From positions 1 through 63,009 of the forward strand of contig JAEYNR010000086.1 of NCBI GenBank assembly GCA_023412475.1: 63,009 nucleotides of DNA. Direction: 5' to 3'. The position numbers and the translations under genes are program-made. The notes below the pieces were generated by a model. The model did no database searches and had not been told where the DNA came from. It saw only the letters and a list, made by a program, of their open reading frames with translations. This stretch comes from Fibrobacterota bacterium. GTDB taxonomy: Bacteria > Fibrobacterota > Chitinivibrionia > Chitinivibrionales > Chitinispirillaceae. Shown here one piece after another: positions 8,974-19,349 of this stretch. Within the stretch, counting starts at the first letter, position 1; each line of letters starts with the position of its first letter.

Positions 8974-11283
8974 ATGCCTTTAAATATTAAAGATCAATTG
9001 GTTACCGATTTAAACCTTCAGCCTGTTCAGGTTGAAAATACCCTGGCTCTTTTTGATGAAGGCGCAACTGTGCCTTTTATTGCACGTTACCGAAAAGAGA
9101 GAACCGGTTCACTTGATGAAATCCAGATCAGGGATCTGCTTCATAAATACACCTATTATAAAGAACTGGAAGAACGCAAAGTTACCATTCTGGAGAGTAT
9201 CAGCTCCCAGGAGAAATTGACCCCTGAGCTTGAAAAGAAAATCAATGCCACTCTGAGTAAAACCGAACTTGAAGACCTCTATCTTCCATACAAGCCAAAA
9301 AGAACCACCCGTGCCACAAAAGCTAAAGATGCCGGTCTGGAGCCATTGGCTCGTTTTCTGACCGAACTAACCGATGCCAATGAAGATCTTCTGGCAAAGG
9401 CTTCAGAATTTATCAATTCTGAGAAAGCAGTAGACACTCCCCAAAAAGCCTTGCAGGGTGCTTGTGACATACTGGCTGAAGAGCTCTCCGATAATGCAGA
9501 TATTCGCAAATGGATGCGGGAGTTGGCAACAGAGCAGGGAACCATAACCAGTCAGGTTAAAAAGGAGTTCGAGGGTCAGAAAACCAAATTCGAGATGTAC
9601 TACGATTATAAGGAAAGCGTCAAAACTCTTCCTTCTCACCGGATTCTGGCCATGTTCAGGGGGGAGAGGGAAAAGGTGCTGCGAGTATCGCTGGAAGTTC
9701 CAACTCAAGCTGCACTGCACTACATGGAAGGACAATTAATTAAGTATCCCGATAGTGCATCGGTTGAAATCCTGAAAAATACCGTTGCCGACAGTTTAAA
9801 TCGTCTTCTGCTTCCTGCAACAGAAACCGAGATTCGTAAGGAGATACGGGATCGGGGGGAAGAGGAAGCATTCAAGGTGTTTGGAGAAAATCTGGAGGCG
9901 CTTCTTTTAAGTGCACCTGCGGGCAGGAAAGCGGTTATGGGTGTTGATCCGGGTTTTCGAACCGGTTGTAAGATAGCTATAGTCGATGATACTGGCAAAT
10001 ATCACGAATACTCTCCTATTTTTCCTCATGAACCACAGAAAAAAACTGAAGAAGCAAGAGCCACAGTGCTTGGGTACATCAAAAAGCACGGAATTAAACT
10101 GATCGCAATTGGAAATGGAACTGCCAGTCGGGAAACCGATGAATTCATTCGGGAGACTTTAAGAGAATTACCTGAAGAACAGCGTCCGGTCAGTGTGGTT
10201 GTAAGTGAGGCAGGAGCAAGTGTTTACAGTGCATCTGAAGTGGCCATAAAGGAGTTTCCTGATCTGGATGTTACTGTCAGAGGAGCCATTTCAATTGCCC
10301 GCCGTCTTCAGGACCCGCTCTCTGAGCTGGTAAAAATAGACCCAAAATCGATCGGGGTGGGACAATACCAGCACGATGTCAATCAATCAAAACTTAAGGA
10401 ATCTCTGGATGAAGTAGTGGAGAGCTGTGTAAACCGGGTTGGGGTGGATGTTAATCTGGCTTCAGAGGAACTTTTAAAATATGTGTCCGGATTAAACCGG
10501 CTTATTGCCGCTAATATAGTGAGTTATCGTAACCAGCATGGTGCGTTTCCCTCCCGGGATACGCTTTTAAAAGTACCGGGGCTCGGGGAGAAGAAATTTC
10601 AGCTTTGCGCTGGTTTTATGCGAATTGCGGAAGGGCAGAATCCACTTGATAACTCATCGGTTCACCCGGAAAGATATGAACTGGTGAAGAAAATGGCAAC
10701 TGAGCTGAAAACCACCCTGCACGAACTTATCGGCAACTCGGCTCTTATTCGGTCAATAGACAAGAAAAAATTCATTTCCGATGAAGTGGGCTTACCTACC
10801 ATAGAGGATATCCTGCAGGAGTTGGAGAAGCCGGGACGCGATCCCAGGGCCGAGTTCAGGTACGCCAGGTTCGATGAAACGGTGATAGAGATCAAGGACC
10901 TTAAAGAGGGAATGATTCTTGAGGGGACTGTTACCAATGTCACCAATTTTGGTGCATTTGTGGATATCGGAGTGCATCAGGACGGTTTGGTGCACATATC
11001 TGAATTGGCTGACCGGTTTGTAGATGATCCTAAAAAAGTAGTGAAAGTGGGTCAGGTGGTGAAGGTAAAGGTGATGAAAGTGGATGTGGAGCTGAAGCGT
11101 ATCTCACTTTCAATGAAGCTTGGAGATGGACCTTCGGTGCCAAAAGGAGCCAGGCCAGTTAAAGCCGCTAAAGCTCCAGACAGTAAAGATTTAGCTAAAA
11201 AGTTTTCTCAAACTAAAGAAAATGAGAGGCAGAAACTTAAGACTTATAAGCCTAAGTTTAATATAAGGCAGATTATGAAATAG
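8974..11283 (+). CDS. tex: Tex, S1-domain RNA-binding transcription accessory protein
   Basis: A full-length (769-residue) Tex/Spt6-like protein. The order is the N-terminal helical HtH-like region, a YqgF/RNase H-like domain (VMGVDPGFRTGCKIAIVDD, about 325-345), helix-hairpin-helix motifs (FPSRDTLLKVPGLGEKKF, about 525-545) and a C-terminal S1 domain (GMILEGTVTNVTNFGAFVDI, about 647-666, through ISLSMKLG). The family binds nucleic acids and influences transcription and stress tolerance; the precise role is unclear even in model bacteria. A lysine-rich tail follows the S1 domain. A long hairpin lies about 40 nt after the stop codon. Confidence 0.95.
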   Translation: MPLNIKDQLVTDLNLQPVQVENTLALFDEGATVPFIARYRKERTGSLDEIQIRDLLHKYTYYKELEERKVTILESISSQEKLTPELEKKINATLSKTELEDLYLPYKPKRTTRATKAKDAGLEPLARFLTELTDANEDLLAKASEFINSEKAVDTPQKALQGACDILAEELSDNADIRKWMRELATEQGTITSQVKKEFEGQKTKFEMYYDYKESVKTLPSHRILAMFRGEREKVLRVSLEVPTQAALHYMEGQLIKYPDSASVEILKNTVADSLNRLLLPATETEIRKEIRDRGEEEAFKVFGENLEALLLSAPAGRKAVMGVDPGFRTGCKIAIVDDTGKYHEYSPIFPHEPQKKTEEARATVLGYIKKHGIKLIAIGNGTASRETDEFIRETLRELPEEQRPVSVVVSEAGASVYSASEVAIKEFPDLDVTVRGAISIARRLQDPLSELVKIDPKSIGVGQYQHDVNQSKLKESLDEVVESCVNRVGVDVNLASEELLKYVSGLNRLIAANIVSYRNQHGAFPSRDTLLKVPGLGEKKFQLCAGFMRIAEGQNPLDNSSVHPERYELVKKMATELKTTLHELIGNSALIRSIDKKKFISDEVGLPTIEDILQELEKPGRDPRAEFRYARFDETVIEIKDLKEGMILEGTVTNVTNFGAFVDIGVHQDGLVHISELADRFVDDPKKVVKVGQVVKVKVMKVDVELKRISLSMKLGDGPSVPKGARPVKAAKAPDSKDLAKKFSQTKENERQKLKTYKPKFNIRQIMK

Positions 11284-12047
11284 GAAATCAGGAACCAAGT
11301 AAGCTTTGGATAGTAAATGGCAGAATGGCTGAGATCCAATACATCTTAGCCATTATCTGTGCATAATTGAACCTCTGCATTAGGCAAATATGTTTTAAAT
11401 TTCCATTTCCCATGAAATTCCGGTTCAAACATGTCAGCTAATATAATTAGTTTTGGATTTGTTCAAATACGGAATGAATTTTAGCTAAATTATCATAGAT
11501 ATTACTTGAGAATAATTCAATGCTTTTAAACCAGAATAATTTCTTACGTTCATATGATAACTCAGATAAGGATTATCTCAAGTTAATGAATAATTATAAT
11601 TGATATTTAGCAATCAAAAAATGTTAGTTATTATTAAAATATTAACAATAAAACATTAATGCATCATACACACTTACATACACTCTTATTGAAATTCCAG
11701 ATTTTGTTGAGTATATTTCTCAAAAAATAAATATTTAATTCGACGCTATTGACCAGCTTAGGTTTTCTGAAAATTGAAAACAATACTCTATTTTTAATGA
11801 AATTCATAGATAACAATGCAAAACAAAATAATGAAAAGAAGAAGGAAACAACCAGATATTGACAGCAATCCATTGGAAGGGAAGTTTCATATCAAACCAA
11901 TTATGAATGGGTAAAGCTAAACCAAAGAGAAAAAGTACAACGCAAGGGAAAAGTTTTGCAGTCCTTCTATTAATAACAGGATCTGCGGTTTTGCCGGAAC
12001 TTTTTATTATTTACTATTCTGAAAGCAGTAAAATCGAAACATAACTA
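11284..12047. other. Long AT-rich intergenic region before the glycan cluster
   Basis: Apart from the hairpin downstream of tex I see no supported gene. On the minus strand about 11815-12000 is open and hydrophobic but lacks a start codon; it might be debris of a membrane-protein gene. The region probably carries the promoter of the plus-strand glycosyltransferase. Confidence 0.4.
11324..11354 (+). terminator. Hairpin downstream of tex
   Basis: Inverted repeat AATGGCTGAGAT (11324-11335) and ATCTTAGCCATT (11343-11354), 11 of 12 pairs, with a 7-nt loop. No T-run follows, so it may be a transcript-stabilising hairpin rather than a strict intrinsic terminator. Confidence 0.5.
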
Positions 12048-13133
12048 ATGAAAATTAATTTTTTAATACCGTTTATCAGCAAATCAGGAGGAATAATAGC
12101 TGTTCTGGAATATTTCCAGCATTTAAAAAATAAAGAACATGATCCTGTTTTATACTATCCCCTAATTCCACATTGGGCAATAGTAAGCAAGAAAGCATCA
12201 GTTTTATTTAAAATTGCCATAGTTGCTAATAGATTTTTATTAAAGCAAAAAATAAATTGGTATTTTGAATCGATACCGGTAAACCCAGTATTTAATTTTT
12301 CTAACCGTTTCATCAGAGATGCAGATATATCTGTAGCAACTGCATGGCCTACAGCTTACGATAATTTCCGTCTGAATCCCAGCAAAGGAGATAAATTTTA
12401 TTTTGTACAAGGACATGAAACTTGGATAAATGATACTAAAACTGTAGAGAACTCTTATCGGCTTCCTTTAAAAATCATTACAATCTCCCCTTGGCTTACC
12501 AAAATCATGGAAGAAAAATATTCTCGTCAGGTGGAAATTGAAATCCATAATGGTATAAGAACTGATAAGTTTCTCCCACCATTGATAAGGCAAGAAGAGA
12601 CAATTACGATTTCTACTCAATATCACGAACTGGAGTGCAAAGGTTCAAAGGAAGCCCTGATAGCCCTTGGTAGAATAAAAAAAGAATTTCCCAACACCAG
12701 GATAATAGTCTTTGGATTATTTGCACCACCTGAAAGAACCTTTGATTTTGAGTACTATCGAAATCCTTCAATGGCACAAATTATTTCTATTTATCAGCAA
12801 TCTCATATCTATTTATTCACAAGCCGAGCAGAAGGATGGGGCATGACACCTTTGGAAGCTATGGCCTGTAAATGTGCTGTAACAGCAACATCTGTAGGAA
12901 GCATCAGCGTAATAGGTAACGATCAAAATGTAATGAGAATCGAGATCAATAATGTCGAAAGTATTGTAGAAGGTCTCAGAGAACTGATATGCAATAGAGC
13001 TAAAAGAAAAAATATAGCAGAAAACGGCTATCAGACCTCATTGAATATATCATGGGAAAAACAATGCGATAAACTGGAAAAAGTGTTTATCGCAGCAGTC
13101 AGAAAATCCAGGGCTACAGATCTTATTTTATAA
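12048..13133 (+). CDS. Glycosyltransferase family 4 (GT-B fold)
   Basis: A 361-residue GT4-type glycosyltransferase. The N-terminal Rossmann-like half starts with KINFLIPFISKSGG. The C-terminal nucleotide-sugar half contains the EX7E-type motif EGWGMTPLEAMACKCAVTAT (about residue 264). The family moves a sugar from a nucleotide-sugar donor to a lipid-linked or saccharide acceptor at the cytoplasmic face of the membrane. It opens the exopolysaccharide cluster (Wzz-like, ligase, SLBB) on the same strand, 248 bp upstream of the Wzz-like gene. No ribosome-binding site is evident. Donor and acceptor cannot be told. Confidence 0.88.
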   Translation: MKINFLIPFISKSGGIIAVLEYFQHLKNKEHDPVLYYPLIPHWAIVSKKASVLFKIAIVANRFLLKQKINWYFESIPVNPVFNFSNRFIRDADISVATAWPTAYDNFRLNPSKGDKFYFVQGHETWINDTKTVENSYRLPLKIITISPWLTKIMEEKYSRQVEIEIHNGIRTDKFLPPLIRQEETITISTQYHELECKGSKEALIALGRIKKEFPNTRIIVFGLFAPPERTFDFEYYRNPSMAQIISIYQQSHIYLFTSRAEGWGMTPLEAMACKCAVTATSVGSISVIGNDQNVMRIEINNVESIVEGLRELICNRAKRKNIAENGYQTSLNISWEKQCDKLEKVFIAAVRKSRATDLIL

Positions 13134-13262
13134 TTTGGCTTGTGGCAGATTAAAGAAAGCTACTCTTTTACCCCATTCAATATCTTTGGGACGATTGCTG
13201 TTTCAGGTAGTATTTTAATTCTTCTTTTTTCTGTAAAATTATTAAAACGCATCCCAAAATAG
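13134..13262 (+). pseudogene. Possible relic of a membrane-protein C-terminus
   Basis: Directly after the glycosyltransferase stop, in the same frame, the sequence stays open for about 42 codons to a TAG. It encodes a short loop and a clear transmembrane helix (GTIAVSGSILILLFSVKLL) ending KRIPK, like the last helix of a transporter. There is no good start codon (only TTG at 13140). It could equally be chance, so confidence is low. Confidence 0.22.
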
Positions 13263-13380
13263 ATGAATACTTTCATAAACCTCTTATGCTAACTCCGAAA
13301 AGTTTTGAATTTAATTATGCACTGGACTATTTTTACAAGATTATCAGGTAAAGGTATTTATCACATTAAAGTGGAAATAT

Positions 13381-14544
13381 ATGATTTTTTTTGACTTACT
13401 AAATATCTGCGTCAGGAAAAAATGGTCAATAATTGGTATCCCAATAGGATTATCAGTTTTAGCATTCATAATCGTTTCTTTTTTACCCAAATATTATTAC
13501 ACAGAAATTCGTCTATGCGTTGATGATCCAAACAGTACAAACATCAGCATTCTTGATGGTATTAATAAGAATCTTTTTAACCACTTTGGAAAACCTTCAA
13601 CAAATGAAGCCTCTGAACTTTTTCTAGAGCTTCTTTCAGGAAGAGAAAACCTATTTTCTGCAATTCATGAATTTCGTTTAGACACTTTATATAAGAAAAA
13701 ATCAATAGATCTTACGATTAAATCCATGCTGAAAGATTTTAATGCCGGGATAGATGATAATGGTATCCTTTATTGTGGTTATACTGCAAAGAACATCGAT
13801 TTATGTGTGAAGCTTGTTACTTTTATGGTACAAAATGCAAACCAGAAATATTCAAAACTTCAAAAAGAACGAATCACTCTTAATTCCCATTTTTTAAACG
13901 AAAAGTACAAGCAGTTAATCGATAGCCTTGAAAACTATAACAGGGAGCTTATAGATTTCTACAAAAATAACAATATCATAAATTTAGAAAAACAGATAGA
14001 ATTATCATTGATAGCTTTATCCAATTACGAACAACAATATAAATCGTTACAGATTGAAAAACGATTCATAGATCTAACCAACAGTAAAAATTCGCCGGAA
14101 TCAAAGAAAATTGAAGAAAAAATAAAGGTTTTAAAAAGTGAATTCGAATTGCTTCGTGGTAAAGAAAAAAAGGAATCTCAACCTAAAAGGAATTCCCTTT
14201 TTCTAAATACTGACTGGGGTATGGAACAGTTGTTTTACGAAAAAGTAATATTAAGTAAAATTGAAATACTCAAAGAATTTATTGCTACAGTTTCCAAAGA
14301 GATTGCTTTCACCGAATCAAAACTTAGTCGGGATATTCCGGTTTCCCAGATAGTTCAAAATGCTTATGTTCCAGATTGGAAAGTGAAGCCCAAACGTGTA
14401 GTCTGGTGCCTAGTTGTCTTTGCATCATCTCTTATGTTATACCTTTGTTATTGTCTTTTTGATGCATTTTTATCTGGTTCAATAAAAGGAAACGATGAGA
14501 TAAGGGAAAGAATCACAGAGCTGATTTCCATAATCAAGCCATGA
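13381..14544 (+). CDS. Wzz/GumC-type polysaccharide chain-length determinant (co-polymerase) protein
   Basis: A 387-residue protein with an N-terminal transmembrane helix (about 16-35), a long periplasmic region with predicted coiled coil (about 150-315, rich in Lys, Glu and Leu) and a C-terminal transmembrane helix (about 338-358). A short cytoplasmic tail follows. This is the topology of polysaccharide co-polymerases controlling glycan chain length. No Walker-type tyrosine-kinase domain is fused, and no separate kinase lies nearby. Its stop overlaps the next start by 4 nt, so it is translationally coupled to the ligase/polymerase gene. The fold call rests on topology and context more than on signature residues. 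Confidence 0.78.
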   Translation: MIFFDLLNICVRKKWSIIGIPIGLSVLAFIIVSFLPKYYYTEIRLCVDDPNSTNISILDGINKNLFNHFGKPSTNEASELFLELLSGRENLFSAIHEFRLDTLYKKKSIDLTIKSMLKDFNAGIDDNGILYCGYTAKNIDLCVKLVTFMVQNANQKYSKLQKERITLNSHFLNEKYKQLIDSLENYNRELIDFYKNNNIINLEKQIELSLIALSNYEQQYKSLQIEKRFIDLTNSKNSPESKKIEEKIKVLKSEFELLRGKEKKESQPKRNSLFLNTDWGMEQLFYEKVILSKIEILKEFIATVSKEIAFTESKLSRDIPVSQIVQNAYVPDWKVKPKRVVWCLVVFASSLMLYLCYCLFDAFLSGSIKGNDEIRERITELISIIKP

Positions 14545-15944
14545 AATCCAACATTTTTTTAACAGCACTCATTTCTCTTTTTTCATTGACTTTAACCGTC
14601 TCTTTTTTAATAAATAATGAAGATGCGTGGATCAGTGTAATTGCTCTTTCTGTTTTATGCATCGCAATAACTGTCCTGGCTGTCTATAAAAACCCTGCAT
14701 TATTAATCTTTTTTTTTATAGTTCTTAACCATTTGGCATTTAGTGATGGCATTACCGTTTCCAGATTATTAATTCCTGGAATAGCGGTTCTTTTGTCTCC
14801 TTTATTAATTTTCGAACTAAAACCACCAAATCTTAAACCTGCCCTTTTCTCTGTTGTATTTGTTTTATTCTATTATATAGTGATATTTCTGGTTAACCCA
14901 TTCCCGATTAAACTCGGGTGGTTTATTGTGCATTTAGAATCCCTTCTTTTCTTTATTATCGTTCAGTTGTTCAAATGGGATTTAAAAAAAATTATGCAGG
15001 TAATCAACCTGCATCTGATTTTCTTACTGATTTTTGGAGTATTTGAACACTTCTTTTATTACCAGGAGAGAATCAGGGGACCTATGCAAAGTGCAACGGC
15101 ATTTGGAGTTTTGTTAGTGGTTGTATGGTCAATCTGGATATCATATAACATATTTAAAGAGAAACGTAATACTTTGCTTGTATTGGTAATTACAGTACTT
15201 ACCTTTCTGATTATATTATGGACTGGTACCAGAATGGCCATTTTAGGTATTATTCTTACTTTCTTTTTTATTTCAGTTATATTGGTTTTGAATACCCAAT
15301 TTACACCGTTTATTAAAGTTACATTTTTAATCTCTATGCCTGTTTTTCTTTGCATTTTCTTTCTTTTAGTCTGGCATTTAATTCCTGACAATTTGACAGT
15401 CAAAAAATCTTTCGAATATCTTCTTTCTGGTACAATCGATTTAAGCAACATTGGTCGAATTGTAGGCTGGTTTAGTGCTTTGAAAGCTTTTGACGCCAAT
15501 CCTATTTTCGGAATCGGAAATGGAAATTTTTTGCAATTCCAGGAGAATCTCATGAGATCAATTGGCATTAACCTGGAAATATTTGGAATCGGACTTGTAA
15601 CCCATGCTCATAATCTTTATCTCATCATTCTTTCCGAAAATGGTTTGTTCGGGCTTTCTATCATACTATACATTTTTATTTCAGCACTATACAATTATAT
15701 CCGATACTTAAAAAATTCAACCGATAAAGATGGTTATTGCTTGTTAGTTGGATTGTTAGTTCTTTGTACACTGTGCTTTTTTGATGCTATACCTTACTTC
15801 CCTCCAACCCTGGGGTGGGGAGCGTGGTTTTTTGGTTCACTTCTTCAAATCTCTTTTCAAAAATCTGATTATAGTTTAACCAATTCTTCGGAGTCCAATA
15901 AAAATTTTATTCCAGAAATTCAATCTGCTGAGGAGATTTTATGA
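14541..15944 (+). CDS. O-antigen ligase/polymerase family membrane protein (WaaL/Wzy-like)
   Basis: A 467-residue protein of about a dozen hydrophobic segments with the large extracytoplasmic loop and terminal signature of the Wzy_C/O-antigen ligase family: TRMAILG (about 230), FGIGNGNF (about 325) and LVTHAHNLYLIILSENGLFG (about 353-372). Members polymerise or ligate undecaprenyl-linked glycans at the periplasmic face. The start overlaps the Wzz-like stop and the stop overlaps the SLBB start (4 nt each), giving a tight three-gene unit. Polymerase and ligase cannot be separated by sequence alone; the context with Wzz and export genes favours a polymerase. Confidence 0.88.
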   Translation: MKSNIFLTALISLFSLTLTVSFLINNEDAWISVIALSVLCIAITVLAVYKNPALLIFFFIVLNHLAFSDGITVSRLLIPGIAVLLSPLLIFELKPPNLKPALFSVVFVLFYYIVIFLVNPFPIKLGWFIVHLESLLFFIIVQLFKWDLKKIMQVINLHLIFLLIFGVFEHFFYYQERIRGPMQSATAFGVLLVVVWSIWISYNIFKEKRNTLLVLVITVLTFLIILWTGTRMAILGIILTFFFISVILVLNTQFTPFIKVTFLISMPVFLCIFFLLVWHLIPDNLTVKKSFEYLLSGTIDLSNIGRIVGWFSALKAFDANPIFGIGNGNFLQFQENLMRSIGINLEIFGIGLVTHAHNLYLIILSENGLFGLSIILYIFISALYNYIRYLKNSTDKDGYCLLVGLLVLCTLCFFDAIPYFPPTLGWGAWFFGSLLQISFQKSDYSLTNSSESNKNFIPEIQSAEEIL

Positions 15945-17593
15945 TATACCAATTTTTACTTATTCTTATTTGCTTTTTATTGATGCCAGCGGCTTTCGCA
16001 CAAAACTTAGCCATTAGAGAACTACACAGTAATTTCGGTAGAAGCGCAACTTCATTTGACGATATGAAAAATTATCACTTCAATTCACCAGACTATCAAA
16101 ACCAAAATCTTTTGAATAGTAAAAAATCTTCATATTCTAACATCACTGGGATGGACCAGCAACTCGATCAGGACAGATACCTCATTGGAACCGGTGATGG
16201 ATTTTCCATTTATATTTGGGGGACAGTAGATAAACAATTTATTTCAACTGTTAACATTGAAGGTGATTTAATAATACCTGATGTCGGTACCGTAAAAATA
16301 AAGGGGAAAACATTACGTGAGGCCAAAGAGATTATCAGAGAAAAAATCTCAGATTATTATAAAAAAGCGGAAATTACTATAGTATTAGACAATATACGTA
16401 ATTTTAAAGCCTATATCCTTGGAGAAATAAAGGAGCCAGGGGCTTATTATGTTAGTGGTTCCACAAGAATATCAGATCTGATTCAACTTGCTGGTGGAAT
16501 AAATCCTACTGGATCCATGCGTAGCATATCTATTATTAATTCTATTGATTCCAGCACAAATCATGCAGATATAGCGCTTTTTCAAAATTGTAATAATATC
16601 GATAAAAATCCCTACCTCAATGAAGGAGACAGGATATTCATTCCCAAGTCAAACCAGATTGTCATGATCACTGGAGCGGTTAATTATCCGGGCAAATTCG
16701 ATTTTATTGAAGGTGATTCTCTGTTTACTATACTTAAGCTTGCCGGTGGTCTCTCCAGAGGTGCAGATTCCTCACGCATTTTGGTGAAAAGATTTATAAA
16801 TAACATTGATTCATTAGTCGCTGTTATCTGTTCTTTCAAAGACTCTTCTGTTTTTAATTTTATATTGCAACCTGATGACAGGATCATTGTTTTTCAGCTC
16901 CCTGATTATCGCGTTTACAGAAGTGTGTTTATTTCTGGCGAAGTAAATTGCCCCGGCGAATACCCCATTATGAAAAATACGACTACTCTGGGTCAACTGA
17001 TTGAACTTGCAGGTGGTTTTACAAAAGATGCCAACCTGAAAGGAAGCACCATCACTCGTAAGCTGAGCCCCAAAACAGGTGACCTGGAATTTGAGCGTCT
17101 AAAAAATACTCCGCCCGAGTTCCTTTCCCCTTTGGAAAAAGATTTCCTCTTTTCCAAAATCAGTTATCAGGACAGTATTGTGAGTATAGATATTGAAAAA
17201 CTTGGTCATAGTGAATATGCTTATAATTTTGTATTGAGAGATGGTGATACGATTCATATCGCTACCAATACTAACGTGGTTAAAATTCTTGGCGGTGTAG
17301 TTAATCCAGGACTGATTGAATATAAAAGTGGAGAACCTGCCAGCTATTATATCGAAAAAGCCAATGGCTTCAGTAAACGGGCACGTAAAAATAAAATTAA
17401 AATCATGCAAAATGGCACCGAAAACTGGCGTGAACTAAGTAATTCTCACTTTGTCGAGCCAGGTGATCTTATCTGGGTTCCTGAAAAACAATATAAAAAC
17501 GGTTTATATTTAACCAGAGATATGATAATGCTTCTGGGCAGTGTTGCGACAGTAATTATTTCAGCTCTTACAATCAGAGATTTCGTTCAATAA
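15941..17593 (+). CDS. Second SLBB/poly-export polysaccharide export protein
   Basis: A 550-residue SLBB-family export protein with an N-terminal signal peptide (LLILICFLLMPAAFAQ). The Poly_export domain starts near residue 80 (RYLIGTGDGFSIYIWGTVD), and several SLBB modules follow (YILGEIKEPGAYYVSG about 155; MITGAVNYPGKFDF about 244; VFISGEVNCPGEYPI about 327; VKILGGVVNPG about 446). A C-terminal hydrophobic helix (about 526-542) resembles that of the larger SLBB protein at 2082-4454. It is translationally coupled to the ligase/polymerase gene. It probably forms the outer-membrane exit for the glycan assembled by this cluster. Having two such proteins in one window suggests two routes or paralogue specialisation. 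Confidence 0.9.
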   Translation: MIYQFLLILICFLLMPAAFAQNLAIRELHSNFGRSATSFDDMKNYHFNSPDYQNQNLLNSKKSSYSNITGMDQQLDQDRYLIGTGDGFSIYIWGTVDKQFISTVNIEGDLIIPDVGTVKIKGKTLREAKEIIREKISDYYKKAEITIVLDNIRNFKAYILGEIKEPGAYYVSGSTRISDLIQLAGGINPTGSMRSISIINSIDSSTNHADIALFQNCNNIDKNPYLNEGDRIFIPKSNQIVMITGAVNYPGKFDFIEGDSLFTILKLAGGLSRGADSSRILVKRFINNIDSLVAVICSFKDSSVFNFILQPDDRIIVFQLPDYRVYRSVFISGEVNCPGEYPIMKNTTTLGQLIELAGGFTKDANLKGSTITRKLSPKTGDLEFERLKNTPPEFLSPLEKDFLFSKISYQDSIVSIDIEKLGHSEYAYNFVLRDGDTIHIATNTNVVKILGGVVNPGLIEYKSGEPASYYIEKANGFSKRARKNKIKIMQNGTENWRELSNSHFVEPGDLIWVPEKQYKNGLYLTRDMIMLLGSVATVIISALTIRDFVQ

Positions 17594-17734
17594 ACCTTTT
17601 TAACAAAAGTTAATCATTTGGTTTTTACTAAGTATAAAAATTATCAATATACAGTTTTCTGTGGTTTTTTTTATAACAGAATTAATTCAAAATTGTAGGA
17701 TTTTTCTTCGATACTACACGTATACCATTTTGTC

Positions 17735-19195
17735 TCAGAAACTGTATTCTTCAACAGGTTTGGATTTCAATCGTACTATAAATGCTGATATCTCATTTTT
17801 TGATAAGACAATGAATCCTGCGGTATAAACAAGAAAAAATGGTACATACTGAAGAACCAAAGAGTAGAAATTATCAACAGGGTTGCTTCTGGATATTAAC
17901 CACAAACCAGCTACTGCAGGTAACGAAGGAAACCAACTATAAAACATCTCTTTCAGTATTGAGCATCTGACCCTCTTCTGAGCCTCAAAATAAACCAGCG
18001 ACATCGATAAATTCACTACCACATTAGCTATGCCCACCCCATATATTCCTAAAGGATAAATAAGCGGTATTCCAATTGAAAGCGTTAAAAACATCCATAA
18101 CACATTGTATCTCATACTGATTTTTGGCAATCCCAAAGCATTAAGAAGACTGATGCTCACTAACATCGATGGCAGAGTCAGGTTTGCAGTCCAGAAAAAA
18201 TATACCAGATTCTGCGCAGGAAGCCACTTTTCTCCAAAAACATACACTATAACCGGTTTGCACATAAATAACACATACATCGCAGTGACTGCAGAAATTG
18301 CATTACTGATCCTTATTGCAATTTTGAAAAGAAACTGTAGCTCCTGTGGATCTTCTTTTGATCTGGAGAACATGGGAAAAAACAACCTGTTCATCACAAA
18401 AAGCAGCATCGACGGAAACGCTCCAACCAAAGAAGCCATATTTACTATCCCAGTCATTTTAAGTCCCATCCTGGAACCAATCACGACCGGAGAAATAGAA
18501 TCCTTAATTACATTTATTAAAACACCCATCTGAAAAGGTATTCCAAATTTCAGATGAGTTTTGATATTGTCCAATTTCAATGTTATACCATAGCTATTTC
18601 TACCAACTATATTGACCAAAATGGTACCGACAATGGTTCGTGCCAGTAGTGCAATAGAAAAGCTATAGGCTCCCCATTTATTAAAAGCTAATATGCAGGC
18701 AATGCCATTATAAATTATGGCTTGAAGGATTTCTATTAATGTCAACCATTCAAAAGAAATATCCCGTTCCAGCAGCACAGTTGGAACTGACTTAAAGGAG
18801 AGAAAAAATACGGTTAAAGAAATAAAATGAAAAAATATGGAATATGATTGATCTATTTTATAATACTTACATAAAAATGGTGCTGATATGGAAAGACTAA
18901 TTGCAAGCAGTAAACTTAAAACCAGCTGTACAGTAAATACGCTGTCTCTATCCGCTTTTGAAGGAGGAGATGTCTGGTGAATTAGACTAGGTGCAAGACC
19001 AATATCTCCAAAATTAAGCACAAAACTGAAAACAAAAAAAACTATTCCATAAAATCCATAATCATTAACAGAAAGAAACCTAGCCAAACACAGATTCCCT
19101 CCGAAATTAAGTGATTGAACCACTATCTGCCGAATTATCAAAGATATTGTTCCAGATGCAGATTTTTTTGTTACCGATGCATTTTTTTCCGCCAT
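17735..19195 (-). CDS. Oligosaccharide flippase (Wzx/MOP superfamily)
   Basis: A 486-residue, very hydrophobic protein with roughly 12-14 membrane segments. The N-terminal pattern (IRQIVVQSLNFGGNLCLARF… NDYGFYGI) is characteristic of Wzx/RfbX/TuaB-type polysaccharide flippases. The family moves undecaprenyl-linked repeat units from the cytoplasmic to the periplasmic face of the inner membrane. It is encoded opposite to the polymerase/SLBB unit and converges with it, 141 bp apart. Its divergent partner is the GT2 gene. With the WecA-like initiator, Wzz and polymerase it completes a Wzx/Wzy-type pathway in this window. Confidence 0.9.
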   Translation of the reverse strand: MAEKNASVTKKSASGTISLIIRQIVVQSLNFGGNLCLARFLSVNDYGFYGIVFFVFSFVLNFGDIGLAPSLIHQTSPPSKADRDSVFTVQLVLSLLLAISLSISAPFLCKYYKIDQSYSIFFHFISLTVFFLSFKSVPTVLLERDISFEWLTLIEILQAIIYNGIACILAFNKWGAYSFSIALLARTIVGTILVNIVGRNSYGITLKLDNIKTHLKFGIPFQMGVLINVIKDSISPVVIGSRMGLKMTGIVNMASLVGAFPSMLLFVMNRLFFPMFSRSKEDPQELQFLFKIAIRISNAISAVTAMYVLFMCKPVIVYVFGEKWLPAQNLVYFFWTANLTLPSMLVSISLLNALGLPKISMRYNVLWMFLTLSIGIPLIYPLGIYGVGIANVVVNLSMSLVYFEAQKRVRCSILKEMFYSWFPSLPAVAGLWLISRSNPVDNFYSLVLQYVPFFLVYTAGFIVLSKNEISAFIVRLKSKPVEEYSF

Positions 19196-19349
19196 AACTA
19201 TTCAAAATACCTTTATTTTATATTTTTAACAATAAGCCATTAAGTCGGATTTTTACGATGTTGGTACATTCGTGAGGCATAGATCATATTTAATATTCTA
19301 TTGAAATGTGAGCTACTTTAGCACTTTACACCTTCTTATATGGAAAAAC

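Noticed and set aside
11664..11873. 69-codon hydrophobic minus-strand frame in the region after tex
   Set aside because: Very AT-rich, no ribosome-binding site; the hydrophobicity follows from T-rich codons.
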